From Acinetobacter sp. ANC 4470 (GTDB lineage: Bacteria > Pseudomonadota > Gammaproteobacteria > Pseudomonadales > Moraxellaceae): 63,912 nt of DNA. Position numbers and translations under genes: made by a program. The notes beneath the pieces were generated by a model. The model had not been told where the DNA came from, made no database searches, and saw only the letters and a list, made by a program, of their open reading frames with translations. Shown here in pieces: positions 9,054-17,840 of this stretch (position 1 is its first letter; each line of letters starts with the position of its first letter). Location of the stretch: positions 1 through 63,912 of the forward strand of contig NZ_NEGC01000012.1 in NCBI RefSeq assembly GCF_002135335.1. The letters are read 5' to 3'.

Positions 9054-10148
9054 ATGGCAGGTAATAGTATTGGACAGCTGTTCCGTGTAACGACTTGTGG
9101 TGAATCTCATGGCGTTGGCCTCATGGCAATTGTCGATGGTGTTCCGCCAGGTTTAGAGCTTTCTGAAGCAGATTTGCAACATGATTTAGACCGTCGTAAG
9201 CCGGGAACATCTAAATTTGCGACTCAACGTAAAGAACCCGATGAAGTTGAAATTATTTCAGGTGTATTTGAAGGTAAAACCACAGGTACATCGATTGGTT
9301 TACTGATTCGTAATACGGATCAGAAATCGAAAGATTATGGCAATATTGCACAAACCTTCCGTCCGGGGCATGCAGATTATACCTATACCCAAAAGTATGG
9401 CTTTCGTGATTACCGTGGTGGCGGTCGTTCAAGCGCGCGTGAAACCGCGATGCGTGTAGCGGCAGGTGCAATTGCCAAAAAATATCTTGCTGAAAAATTT
9501 GCGATTGATATTCGTGGTCATGTAACGCAAATTGGCACAGAAAAAGCGGAAAAATTGGATTGGGCAGAAGTTCCGAACAATCCTTTTTTCTGTGGTGATG
9601 TGGATGCGGTACCTCGTTTTGAAGCTTTAGTGACTTCACTACGTGAACAGGGTACAAGTTGTGGTGCAAAACTTGAAATTGTTGCCGAAAAAGTTCCCGT
9701 GGGTTGGGGCGAACCTGTATTTGACCGTTTAGATGCCGATATTGCCCATGCAATGATGAGTATCAATGCGGTTAAAGGCGTTGAAATTGGCGATGGTTTT
9801 GCAGTTGCAGAACAGTTTGGTCATGAAACGCGTGATGAGTTAACAAGCGATGGTTTCTTGGCAAATCACGCGGGCGGTATTCTGGGTGGAATTTCATCGG
9901 GTCAAACAATTCGTGTGGCAATTGCATTAAAACCCACTGCAAGTATTACCACACCAGGTAAAACCATTAATATTGACCGTGAAAATACCGATGTATTAAC
10001 CAAAGGTCGTCATGATCCATGTGTGGGGGTACGTGCGACACCGATTGCAGAAGCGATGCTTGCCATTGTATTGATGGATCACTTTATGCGTCATCGTGCA
10101 CAAAATGCAGATGTTGTTGCGCCGTTTGCACCGATTGAGCCGAAGTGA
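9054..10148 (+). CDS. aroC: Chorismate synthase
   Basis: 364 residues. Converts 5-enolpyruvylshikimate-3-phosphate to chorismate, the last step of the shikimate pathway, with reduced FMN as cofactor. Family signatures visible are [23 protein letters not shown] near the N terminus, [22 protein letters not shown], and [17 protein letters not shown] near the C terminus. I chose ATG at 9054 because AAGGGG lies eight bases before it; a GTG two codons earlier is in frame but poorly spaced. Second gene after prmB and followed by a clear terminator. Confidence 0.96.
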   Translation: MAGNSIGQLFRVTTCGESHGVGLMAIVDGVPPGLELSEADLQHDLDRRKPGTSKFATQRKEPDEVEIISGVFEGKTTGTSIGLLIRNTDQKSKDYGNIAQTFRPGHADYTYTQKYGFRDYRGGGRSSARETAMRVAAGAIAKKYLAEKFAIDIRGHVTQIGTEKAEKLDWAEVPNNPFFCGDVDAVPRFEALVTSLREQGTSCGAKLEIVAEKVPVGWGEPVFDRLDADIAHAMMSINAVKGVEIGDGFAVAEQFGHETRDELTSDGFLANHAGGILGGISSGQTIRVAIALKPTASITTPGKTINIDRENTDVLTKGRHDPCVGVRATPIAEAMLAIVLMDHFMRHRAQNADVVAPFAPIEPK

Positions 10149-10217
10149 AGTAAAAAGTGAAGTAAAAATTTTCTTTGCTTGAAGATCAAAAGTGAATCGT
10201 TTATCTACATGCTTTGA

Positions 10218-10251
10218 TCAAAAAACCAGACTTTATGTCTGGTTTTTTATT
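10218..10251 (+). terminator. Terminator of prmB-aroC
   Basis: Hairpin AAAAAACCAGA / TCTGGTTTTTT with a seven-base loop and continuing T-rich sequence, 70 bases after the aroC stop codon. Confidence 0.88.
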
Positions 10252-10320
10252 TTTGAATTGGACTCAAAATCTGCTACATTTTAATTCACATTTTGTTAAT
10301 CCTAGATCAAAATAAGAACA

Positions 10321-10857
10321 ATGAAAAACTTAAGTTTTAGAACAGCAAATTCTTCAGATATTCAAAATTTAATGATTCTTATCAACCAAGCTTATAGAAC
10401 GAATAATCTTGCAAGTTGGACCAGTGAAGAAGGTATTGTTGCTGGGGCAAGAATTAATGAACAACAACTACTTCATCTTTTGTTGCAGCAGAATGTGCAG
10501 CTATTTGTTGCTGATCTTCAGGACAGTGCACAACAGACGTTGCTTGGCTGTATTGGTTTAACTTTTCAACAAGATACAGTGGAAATAGGAACTTTTTGTG
10601 TTGCATCTTCTTGGCAAAATCAGGGTGTTGGTCGGCAGTTGCTTGAATATGCAGAAATGAAGGCACAGGAAATATGTGTTAATTTAAAGTGTTATGAGAT
10701 GTTTGTACTTGATGTCAGATCTGAATTAATTGAATATTATGAACGATGTGGCTATGTTAAAACAGCTTGCATCGAAAATTATCCCATGAATGCAAATGTA
10801 GGCAGGCCATTAATTGATTTGAAGTTACAGCAGATGAAAAAGTTGGTCATGCAATAG
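10321..10857 (+). CDS. GNAT family N-acetyltransferase
   Basis: 178 residues. Motif A is clear: VEIGTFCVASSWQNQGVGRQLLEYAE, with the acetyl-CoA loop Q-N-Q-G-V-G. It is followed by YEMFVLDVRSELIEYYERCGYVK, the motif B strand-helix. Acceptor unknown; the N-terminal region (LINQAYRTNNLASWTSEEGI) resembles uncharacterised GNAT proteins of Acinetobacter. Single gene after the aroC terminator. Confidence 0.87.
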   Translation: MKNLSFRTANSSDIQNLMILINQAYRTNNLASWTSEEGIVAGARINEQQLLHLLLQQNVQLFVADLQDSAQQTLLGCIGLTFQQDTVEIGTFCVASSWQNQGVGRQLLEYAEMKAQEICVNLKCYEMFVLDVRSELIEYYERCGYVKTACIENYPMNANVGRPLIDLKLQQMKKLVMQ

Positions 10858-10968
10858 ATCTAAAAATGGTAGGTGAAAGGAGAGATGATTGAAATTTAGG
10901 CTCAATTTCTATTCAGATGATAAAACCATTAATTTAAATAGAATTCGGGTTAGTTAATAGTTGAATAA

Positions 10969-12198
10969 TTATAACGTTTCAGAAATTATATGATCCGAAG
11001 CTGCAATATGATATTGATTTCGACCATTACTTTTCGCTGCATAGAGTGCATGATCCGCTCGTGAAATAAACTCTGAAAGGCTGTCATTTAAATGGGGAAC
11101 CATTGTCGCGACACCAACACTAATGGTTACATGTTTGGAAACATTACTTTTAGGGTGAATAATTCCAATATTTTGGACTAATTCCATTAAGCGCTGTACT
11201 TGAATAAGTGCTTGATCTTTGTCTGTTATCGAGAACAATAGCAAAAACTCTTCACCACCATAACGTGCGGCTAGATCGCCACTTCGTGAAGAAATCGAAC
11301 CCAGTAAAATTGCAATACGTCTGAGGCATTGATCTCCTTGAATATGCCCAAGTGTATCGTTATATAGCTTAAAAAAATCTATATCGATCATCATGATTGT
11401 TATAGGTAACTCATGACGAATTGCACGTTTCCATTCATTTTCAAGGACTTCATCTAAGTAGCGTCGATTTGCTAAACCCGTCAAAGCATCTTGTTGTGAA
11501 AGAATTGAAAGTTGTTGTGCTTGACGCATGAGTTCTAGTCGATTTAATTCGATCATACAATTCTGTAGATAATTTTCTCGATGTTGTCGATCTGTAGCAT
11601 AAGCTAAAGCCATGCCAAGGAAACTACTAAAAGTATAAGTTCTATTTAAAAAAATCCAATCAATTGAAACATTTAACCATGTGCTTACACCTACGCCAAT
11701 CAGACCGCCACACCAGCCTGCAATAATTGCAGTATAAAACCTCATGCCAACAAAGCCATAAATAATCACCACTGCATACATCATTGCAGCGTGAAAAAGC
11801 ACGTTATTTTGACCTTGTTCTAATACGTTAATCAGGGTGAACGTTAGTGCAACTGCGCCTGTAGATCCAAGACCAACATAGTGATCAAACCACTTGTTCA
11901 TAGTGGGAATGAAGGCAAGTAACCATGCGAAAACAATAATCATACCAACCCAACCATAATATACGATCCACTCAAAACGCATCTCGGTTGGTAAAGTTTG
12001 ATAAGTACCAAAACTTAAATATAGATATAATCCTAAAATGATAGGTGCACGATAACGGAATTCATATGCAGCTTCATTTTTATACTGATTCTTATAAATA
12101 GCTTCTAATTTTTTAGGAAACCAAACTAAGTTTAGCCCGCGAGAAATTAACAAGTCGATTTGTTCTTGCCCCAGTAGATTGGACGCTTTTAATTTCAT
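10969..12198 (-). CDS. Membrane-anchored diguanylate cyclase (GGDEF)
   Basis: 409 residues. The N-terminal half (about 50-205) carries several hydrophobic segments and forms a membrane sensor module without a recognised ligand domain. The C-terminal GGDEF domain (about 230-400) has the intact active-site motif GGEEF at 314-318 and an RxxD inhibitory site at 305-308 (RSGD), five residues before the preceding RY. It should therefore make cyclic di-GMP and be subject to product inhibition. No EAL domain. Stands alone; the repeat element at 12415 lies upstream of its promoter region. Confidence 0.9.
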   Translation of the reverse strand: MKLKASNLLGQEQIDLLISRGLNLVWFPKKLEAIYKNQYKNEAAYEFRYRAPIILGLYLYLSFGTYQTLPTEMRFEWIVYYGWVGMIIVFAWLLAFIPTMNKWFDHYVGLGSTGAVALTFTLINVLEQGQNNVLFHAAMMYAVVIIYGFVGMRFYTAIIAGWCGGLIGVGVSTWLNVSIDWIFLNRTYTFSSFLGMALAYATDRQHRENYLQNCMIELNRLELMRQAQQLSILSQQDALTGLANRRYLDEVLENEWKRAIRHELPITIMMIDIDFFKLYNDTLGHIQGDQCLRRIAILLGSISSRSGDLAARYGGEEFLLLFSITDKDQALIQVQRLMELVQNIGIIHPKSNVSKHVTISVGVATMVPHLNDSLSEFISRADHALYAAKSNGRNQYHIAASDHIISETL

Positions 12199-12414
12199 CT
12201 TATCTCTGACCCTCCCAATGTTTTTATAAATGTAAAGATAGGGATTGTTTTTTAACTACGTTACACTGAATTAAATAAAATGTGTATTAGATTATAAAAA
12301 AATAATATAATTTTATTATTCAGAGTTTTTCTGCATTCAATATTTAACTAATATAATGATTAAGCTTAATAAAGTGTTATATAAATAAAAACTGTTACAA
12401 CTTAAATAACAATG

Positions 12415-12714
12415 ATTAGATAACTTGCATAAGTCAAAAAACGTTCAATATTCGAGTTTTTAAAATCAGCACTGCCTCATTTTATTGCTTTAGTTTTTAT
12501 GCCTTTGCGTAGGCATTATCTCTACTTTTGAAAGGTCAAAAGTAGACAAAAACCTTTTATTTCCCATACACGACGTCCTCGTCGTGATGGGAAACGTGTG
12601 GCATCCATGCCACACTCATGAATCCAATACCTGCTAAAGTTTGTTTTTTAACTTTGCTTTACGAAGTACTTGTATTGATCAAAAAATGATTCATGAAAGA
12701 AGTCTATTGTGTAT
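12415..12714. repeat. 300-bp structured intergenic repeat, copy 1
   Basis: Nearly identical to 28377-28674 (about ten substitutions and one two-base length difference by eye). It holds four consecutive hairpins: ATGCCT/AGGCAT (12499-12516), CTACTTTTGA/TCAAAAGTAG (12522-12545), CCCAT-CACGACG/CGTCGTG-ATGGG (12563-12591) and GTGTGGCAT/ATGCCACAC (12596-12615). On the minus strand a 20-codon frame with ATG at 12619 runs through hairpins 4 and 3. No transposase, no obvious terminal inverted repeats and no clear target duplication. It lies between the diguanylate cyclase and UndA-like genes. Structured RNA, non-autonomous mobile element or regulatory repeat are all possible. Confidence 0.85.
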
Positions 12715-12796
12715 TTATTTTATTAAAATACAATCTAAAAAAGCAGCAATCATAGAATATGGTTGAATTAAGTCATACGAAATAGGATGCATCGCA

Positions 12797-13534
12797 ATGA
12801 CCGCTATGAATCAATATGGAACAAAATTAGAACTTACAGCTCATTCGGAGTGGTCTCAAAAGTTTTGGGATGAACTTTTTCCTGCGAAAGAACGAGTGAG
12901 TAAACACCCTTTATTTTTAGATATGGCGAATGGATCATTGAGTCTAGAATGTTTTCGTTCAGCATTACTAAATTTTTATCCTTTAGTTGCTCATTTTCCA
13001 TCTTATATGGCAGGTACGCTGGCCAAAGCAACATCATTGTCTCTAGAAGGGGTCATAGATACTAGAAATTGGTTAATTCAAAATATTAAAGTTGAAGAAC
13101 GTCATCTACATTGGTATCAAGATTGGGCTAGAGGTTTTGGTTTGACAGTTGAAATGTTGAATGAAGTTAGACCGCCTGTGGCAATGAATGCAGTGAATCA
13201 TTTTTTATGGGATATTAATTTTAGAGGTACTTTAGCGGAAAGTATTGCTGCAACAAATTTAGCAATTGAATGGGCAACTGGGGATTGGACGATACAAGTT
13301 TACAAAGGAATACAAACATATATAGAGCATCCAGAAGTCAGTATTAATAAGCGATCTTTGGCTTGGTTAAGAGCACATGCTCATTATGATGATTTACATC
13401 CGTATGAAGCAATGGAGCTGATAAAACGGTTGTGTGATAAAGATCCTGTATTGCAGAAGAAAGCATTTTTAGCGGCACAAGAAGGTTTGGCATATTATGA
13501 ATTAGCATTAGATACATGCTACAAATTACGCTAG
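12797..13534 (+). CDS. UndA-like haem-oxygenase-fold diiron oxidase (TenA/PqqC superfamily)
   Basis: 245 residues, all-helical TenA/PqqC-like protein often annotated as a TenA-family regulator. The candidate iron ligands are E100 and H103 (VEERHLHW), E158 (NLAIEWATGDW), and H194, D198 and H201 (RAHAHYDDLHP). The pattern and numbering match those I recall for UndA, the Pseudomonas enzyme that converts medium-chain fatty acids to terminal alkenes (E101, H104, E159, H194, D198, H201). Relatives with this fold also act on other substrates, so fatty-acid decarboxylation is a hypothesis. Start ATG at 12797 with AGGA upstream. Single gene. Confidence 0.78.
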   Translation: MTAMNQYGTKLELTAHSEWSQKFWDELFPAKERVSKHPLFLDMANGSLSLECFRSALLNFYPLVAHFPSYMAGTLAKATSLSLEGVIDTRNWLIQNIKVEERHLHWYQDWARGFGLTVEMLNEVRPPVAMNAVNHFLWDINFRGTLAESIAATNLAIEWATGDWTIQVYKGIQTYIEHPEVSINKRSLAWLRAHAHYDDLHPYEAMELIKRLCDKDPVLQKKAFLAAQEGLAYYELALDTCYKLR

Positions 13535-13994
13535 AAAAATTTAAAAATCATCATTCAGCAGAGAGCTGTGCTAATCGTTAGCTTTGGGAGAAAAGTGTTA
13601 TTTAATATTAGATAATACTTCATTTCACCAAGGTGGAAATATTAGACAGATGTAGAAGCATATGCTTATATTTTAATTTTGACTACATTATTCTCTTGAG
13701 TTTAATCTAATAGAAAAATATTGGCAGTGCTCAAATAAAAAGTAAGATTACTATTATCTCTGGATATTGCTCTTTTTGGATGCTTTATAAATCATTTATG
13801 GCCCTTAAAGTGTTTTTGGCTATGTTGAATATAAGTGAAGGAATGTAATCTATTTAAATACAATGATGTGCTTTTAAATCTTTAATTGTCTGATATATAG
13901 GTATTTTTACTAAAATAAAAGTGGTTAACAAATATAATTAATTTAGTTCTCGCGAATGGTATGAAAATTGCTCATATTGAGATAAGTAATTATT
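13535..13994. other. AT-rich intergenic region, promoter of the glycine riboswitch transcript expected
   Basis: About 460 bases with no convincing reading frame on either strand. It probably holds the transcription start for the riboswitch-dadA message near its right end. I could not single out promoter boxes with confidence in such AT-rich sequence. Confidence 0.4.
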
Positions 13995-14180
13995 GCAGGA
14001 GAGATGTTCTTCTGTGAACACGCCGAAGGAGCAACGACCCCGGAAACTCTCAGGCAAAAGGACTGTAATAATTTTAGAAATCTGGAGAGAAGCATATAAA
14101 ATATGCTCACCGAAGGGGATGGTCAGCGTTGAAATTTTTAGCGTTAGGATCGAAGCTCTCAGGTACCAATGACAGATGGG
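13995..14180 (+). promoter_or_regulatory. Tandem glycine riboswitch (gcvT motif)
   Basis: Two glycine aptamers in series. Aptamer I (about 13995-14068) contains GGAGAG, GCCGAAGGAGCAA and AACTCTCAGGCAAAAGGAC; aptamer II (about 14082-14180) contains TGGAGAGAAGC, CACCGAAGGGG and GCTCTCAGGTACCAATGACAGA. These conserved blocks are diagnostic. A short linker separates them. A small hairpin (GAAATGT/ACATTTC, 14188-14205) sits directly before the AGGGAG ribosome binding site of the DadA-like gene. No terminator lies between the aptamers and the gene, so glycine most likely raises translation. The usual targets are gcv genes or transporters; here the target is a DadA-like dehydrogenase. Confidence 0.94.
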
Positions 14181-14218
14181 GCTCATAGAAATGTCAACAC
14201 ATTTCCAGGGAGTGTCGT

Positions 14219-15463
14219 ATGTGTCATATTGTTGTAATTGGATTGGGAATTACCGGTGTTACTTCTGCCTATGAATTGGCGAAATTGGGCTATAAAGTTA
14301 CTGTTATTGATAAACATTTATATCCTGCTATGGAAACTTCTTTTGCCAATGGTGGGCAACTTTCAGCGTGTAATGCAGAGGTTTGGAATCAAAAATCTAC
14401 GGTGCTAAAAGGCATGAAGTGGATGTTTAATAAGAATGCACCTTTGCTGCTTAATCCTTCATTTGACTTACATAAATATGCTTGGTTAATAGAATTCCTC
14501 GGTAATATTAAACATTATGAAGCCAATACGCGTGATACCGTAAAAATGGCATTATTGGCACGTGAGCGTTTATTCACCGTGGCTAAAGAAGAGGATATTC
14601 AGTTCGATTTAGAGAAACGGGGAATTCTTCATTTTTATCACACTAAATTGGATTATGAAGTAGCAACTCAGGTGAATGCTTTACTGCGTAAAGGAGGACT
14701 AGAAAGAAATGCGGTTACTCCAGAAGAAATTAAAAGTATAGAGCCGAGTTTAAAGGGCGAATATTATGGTGGTTTTTATTGTCCAGGGGATGCAACAGGC
14801 GATATTCATAAATTTACAGTAGGTTTGGCTAAAGCTTCTGAAAAATATGGCGTTAAGTATTTGTTTGGTCGGGAAGTCACTGATGTAAAGCATCATCCCA
14901 AAGGTCTTACGGTGCTTTATCATGCGAGTAACGAAAATATGCTGTTGGATGCTGCTACAGAGGAATCACTAGAGGCAGATGCTATTGTGGTTTGTGCGGG
15001 TGTTGGAAGCTACCATTTGGCAAATTTATTAGGCGATCGAGTCAATATTTATCCAGTGAAGGGTTATTCGATTACGCTCAATTTAAATGATGAGGATAGT
15101 GTAAAGCATGCACCATGGGTGAGTCTGCTTGATGAAAGTGCCAAAATTGTGACTTCGCGCTTAGGCGCAGACCGTTTAAGGGTAGCAGGAACAGCGGAAT
15201 TTAATGGTTACAACCTCGATATTCGAGCAGATCGTATTCAACCACTGATAGACTGGGTGAATAAAAACTTTAATATTAGCACTGAAAATATTGTACCTTG
15301 GGCGGGTTTACGCCCGATGATGCCAAATATGATGCCGACTGTCCGACGTGGTAAACGTGAACGAGTGTTTTACAATACAGGGCATGGTCATTTAGGCTGG
15401 ACGTTATCTGCTGCAACAGCAGTGATGATTAGTCAGGAAGTGGCATCACAACATCCAGTTTAA
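14219..15463 (+). CDS. dadA: DadA-like FAD-dependent D-amino acid dehydrogenase
   Basis: 414 residues. The N-terminal FAD site is HIVVIGLGITGVTSAYELAKLGYKVTVID (GxGxxG). The ANGGQLSACNAEVWNQ segment and the C-terminal WAGLRPMMPNMMPTV...YNTGHGHLGWTLS are typical of DadA small-subunit proteins. These are membrane-associated flavoenzymes that oxidise D-amino acids (classically D-alanine) to keto acids and ammonia. Control by a glycine riboswitch suggests that glycine is a substrate or that the enzyme helps dispose of it. ATG at 14219 with AGGGAG six bases upstream. No alanine racemase gene follows; a terminator does. Confidence 0.88.
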   Translation: MCHIVVIGLGITGVTSAYELAKLGYKVTVIDKHLYPAMETSFANGGQLSACNAEVWNQKSTVLKGMKWMFNKNAPLLLNPSFDLHKYAWLIEFLGNIKHYEANTRDTVKMALLARERLFTVAKEEDIQFDLEKRGILHFYHTKLDYEVATQVNALLRKGGLERNAVTPEEIKSIEPSLKGEYYGGFYCPGDATGDIHKFTVGLAKASEKYGVKYLFGREVTDVKHHPKGLTVLYHASNENMLLDAATEESLEADAIVVCAGVGSYHLANLLGDRVNIYPVKGYSITLNLNDEDSVKHAPWVSLLDESAKIVTSRLGADRLRVAGTAEFNGYNLDIRADRIQPLIDWVNKNFNISTENIVPWAGLRPMMPNMMPTVRRGKRERVFYNTGHGHLGWTLSAATAVMISQEVASQHPV

Positions 15464-15476
15464 TTGCGTAGAAACT

Positions 15477-15511
15477 AAAAAAGTGCGACGTGATGTGTTG
15501 CACTTTTTTTT
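15477..15511 (+). terminator. Terminator of the DadA-like gene
   Basis: Hairpin AAAAAAGTGC / GCACTTTTTT with a 12-base loop and a further T run, 14 bases after the stop codon. Confidence 0.88.
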
Positions 15512-15557
15512 AAGTTCAATATATGATTATCAAGAGATTTTACTGAGATGCAAAATA

Positions 15558-15974
15558 ATGAACAAAGTCTGTCCAGTGATTCTACGAAAAAACAATAATA
15601 TATCGGAAATCTTGCTTTTTAAACATCCGATAGCAGGTATTCAACTTGTTAAAGGCACGATTGAAAAATCAGAACAAATTTTTCATGCTGCTATACGTGA
15701 ATTGTATGAAGAATCGGGCATTGTTGTGGGGGAACAGCAATGTTATGATTGGGGGACACATCAAATAAGCAATCAAACATGGCACTTTGTTTTTTGTGAT
15801 ACGTCAAATCAAGATTTAGAGGACCAATGGTGTTATGACACATTAGATGATTATGGGCATTGTTTTGAGTTTTTTTGGGAAAATATGAATACATATAACG
15901 TTCTAGATTTACATTCCAAGTATGTACAAGCCCTAGATTTGATCAGGCAGAAAATGAATCTTTATTTGCTTTAA
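15558..15974 (+). CDS. Nudix hydrolase
   Basis: 138 residues with a perfect Nudix box (G-x5-E-x7-REL-x-EE-x-G-I, about residues 36-58), which binds the divalent metal used to hydrolyse nucleoside diphosphates linked to another moiety. Substrate unknown. A longer frame with GTG at 15483 would begin inside the preceding terminator hairpin, so I chose ATG at 15558. Between these two points lies room for its own promoter. Confidence 0.85.
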   Translation: MNKVCPVILRKNNNISEILLFKHPIAGIQLVKGTIEKSEQIFHAAIRELYEESGIVVGEQQCYDWGTHQISNQTWHFVFCDTSNQDLEDQWCYDTLDDYGHCFEFFWENMNTYNVLDLHSKYVQALDLIRQKMNLYLL

Positions 15975-16021
15975 AATGTCGCTCAATTTCGAAAAAAGAA
16001 CAATGAATGCATTCAATCAAA

Positions 16022-16672
16022 TTAGTCATACACTCGATACACACCGACAAAACGCTCACAGCCTTTCTGTTTTGTTTTGACCGATAAAATTGCTTTATTG
16101 AAATCGAACTGATATTTGCAATCATGTTCATTATCGACAATTTCATTTTTCTTTTCTGTTGTTGTATAAGCCAAGAATGGAATGGCTTGGGTTTCTAATT
16201 TATTGTTCGGGTTGCGGTAGGCAATACCTTCAATTTTAATTTTATCTTTGGTGAGTTGATGTACTTGTAAATGTACAGGTTGACTGGCAATTTTGCCATT
16301 TTCAAATTTTAAATAATGATTGGTTAAACTCTGATTCAGTGATGTGTAAAAATTAAGATCCTCAATGCGTAATTCAAATTGTTGTTTATAACAATCTAAA
16401 CTTTTACATTGCTGTAAACGCTTAAACCATAAAGTATGCGTATCTTCTAATAAATGAACAGGTGCATCACTGACTAAAAAAGCAGTTATATAATGATTGC
16501 TTAATTTCTTTCGATATTCTGAAAAACCTTCAGCGCAAATATTTTTCATTGACGATGTATTTGGGCGAGAGCAGTCAATTTCTTGAGCATAAGTCATGGT
16601 TGAGCACAAACAGCCAATACTGAATAATGTGCTTAATGTTTTAATGAGATTAATATCGGTATTCACCAGCAT
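16022..16672 (-). CDS. Exported protein with LprI/DUF1311-like N-terminal domain
   Basis: 216 residues. Signal peptide at about residues 1-29 ending in TYA, then a Cys-containing helical domain (CSRPNTSSMKNICAEGFSEYRKKLSNHYITA, LWFKRLQQCKSLDCYKQQFELRIEDL) of the LprI/DUF1311 type. It is followed by a C-terminal region of about 100 residues that I do not recognise, with Cys in EHDCKYQF and KGCERF. Probably periplasmic. The function is not known. Divergent from ispF with a short shared promoter region. Confidence 0.7.
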   Translation of the reverse strand: MLVNTDINLIKTLSTLFSIGCLCSTMTYAQEIDCSRPNTSSMKNICAEGFSEYRKKLSNHYITAFLVSDAPVHLLEDTHTLWFKRLQQCKSLDCYKQQFELRIEDLNFYTSLNQSLTNHYLKFENGKIASQPVHLQVHQLTKDKIKIEGIAYRNPNNKLETQAIPFLAYTTTEKKNEIVDNEHDCKYQFDFNKAILSVKTKQKGCERFVGVYRVYD

Positions 16673-16772
16673 GATCGCTTATAATTTCACTATGTTGCGC
16701 TGATGTAACTATAGCGAAATAGAAAGCGTGAATACAACATTTTCAATCATTTATTTCTTAAGGATGCTAAAA

Positions 16773-17264
16773 GTGGTCGCACAAATTCGAATTGGTCAGG
16801 GAATGGATGTACATGCCTTTGAAGAAGGTGATTTTGTAACTTTAGCAGGTATTAAAATTCCACATACTCAAGGCTTAAAAGCACATTCAGATGGCGATGT
16901 TGTACTACATGCTTTATGTGATGCTTTATTGGGGGCGTTGGCGTTGGGGGATATCGGACAGCATTTTCCTGACACTGATGCAAAATTTAAAGGTGCTGAC
17001 AGCCGAGTTCTACTTAAGTCTGTTTATCAACTTATTTTAGATCGAGGTTATGTATTAAATAATGCTGATATTACGGTCGCGTGTGAACGTCCGAAATTAG
17101 CCAAACATAATTTAGCAATGCGTCAAAGTATTGCTGATGTCTTAGATGTGCATGTCACACAAATTAGTATTAAAGCCACAACCACCGAACAATTAGGTTT
17201 TACTGGACGTCAGGAAGGAATTTTGGCAACGGCAACAGTTTTGATTTCACATCAAGCAAAATGA
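16773..17264 (+). CDS. ispF: 2-C-methyl-D-erythritol 2,4-cyclodiphosphate synthase
   Basis: 163 residues from the chosen GTG at 16773, which has TTAAGGA eight bases before it and gives the usual IspF length; ATG at 16764 is in frame but too close to that site. The enzyme makes MEcPP in the non-mevalonate isoprenoid pathway. The zinc ligands are in [11 protein letters not shown] near the N terminus and the active-site segment [19 protein letters not shown] follows, with HFPDTD and [16 protein letters not shown] further on. It converges with, and overlaps by 13 bases, the gene at 17252-17776. Confidence 0.95.
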   Translation: MVAQIRIGQGMDVHAFEEGDFVTLAGIKIPHTQGLKAHSDGDVVLHALCDALLGALALGDIGQHFPDTDAKFKGADSRVLLKSVYQLILDRGYVLNNADITVACERPKLAKHNLAMRQSIADVLDVHVTQISIKATTTEQLGFTGRQEGILATATVLISHQAK

Positions 17265-17776
17265 TCTGGATGGATGAGCGCCTGTTGTAATTCTTTGGTG
17301 GCTTTACGACCTTGTAGTTGTAAAGCGACCGCATGGATTAAGCCTGTCCATGTGTCATTTGGTTCCCAAATGCTATGCATCAGCTCTTGCGCCGTAGGCA
17401 TGTCCATATCCATATAATATTGACGATATAAATACATCAAACAACTGACATGATAATTTTGACTACAGTGAACCCAAACCATTTGTTCTTGGACTAAATG
17501 AGCAAGCATGTCTAATATCAGTAAACATTGGTCATCAGATGGGGTTTCAGTAGAAATGGGTAGTTGAATATAATTTAAGCCTAAATCTAAACAAATTTTA
17601 TCTTCATGAGCTAAATGCTGCTCTGCATTAGACAATCCCAAGTTTACAATTGTCGTTACACCATATTCTTTAATCAGCTTTAACTGTTCAGCAGAGGGCT
17701 GAGCAGATGTGAATAGGTGTTCGTGAATAAACTGGAAATTTTCAATGTGGCTTAATGCATTTTCAATTTCATTCAT
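17252..17776 (-). CDS. DUF442/protein tyrosine phosphatase-like protein
   Basis: 174 residues resembling the beta-lactamase-hydrolase-like/DUF442 phosphatase group ([29 protein letters not shown] at the N terminus). The phosphate-binding loop reads [11 protein letters not shown]: the Cys is present, but the position where relatives of this group have Arg (HCxxNxRxS) is His. Activity is therefore uncertain. Overlaps the 3' end of ispF on the opposite strand and lies 64 bases downstream of the DAHP synthase gene in the same direction, after a hairpin. Confidence 0.72.
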   Translation of the reverse strand: MNEIENALSHIENFQFIHEHLFTSAQPSAEQLKLIKEYGVTTIVNLGLSNAEQHLAHEDKICLDLGLNYIQLPISTETPSDDQCLLILDMLAHLVQEQMVWVHCSQNYHVSCLMYLYRQYYMDMDMPTAQELMHSIWEPNDTWTGLIHAVALQLQGRKATKELQQALIHPDHFA

Positions 17777-17806
17777 AAGATAAAAATTTTCCTAAGGTTA
17801 AAGTAG

Positions 17807-17834
17807 AAACGCCATCAATCAAGATGGCGTTTTA
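17807..17834 (-). terminator. Terminator-like hairpin after the first DAHP synthase gene
   Basis: Stem AAACGCCAT / ATGGCGTTT with an eight-base loop, directly after the stop codon. The T run on the minus strand is interrupted (TTTCTACTTT), so termination may be partial and allow some read-through into the phosphatase-like gene. Confidence 0.7.
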
Positions 17835-17840
17835 AATCTC

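Noticed and set aside
9253..9766. Long antisense frames inside aroC
   Set aside because: They lie entirely within a strongly recognised gene, show no family features and no ribosome site.
15483..15557. Longer N terminus of the Nudix protein from GTG at 15483
   Set aside because: The start lies inside the terminator hairpin of the preceding gene and the extra residues do not resemble the family.
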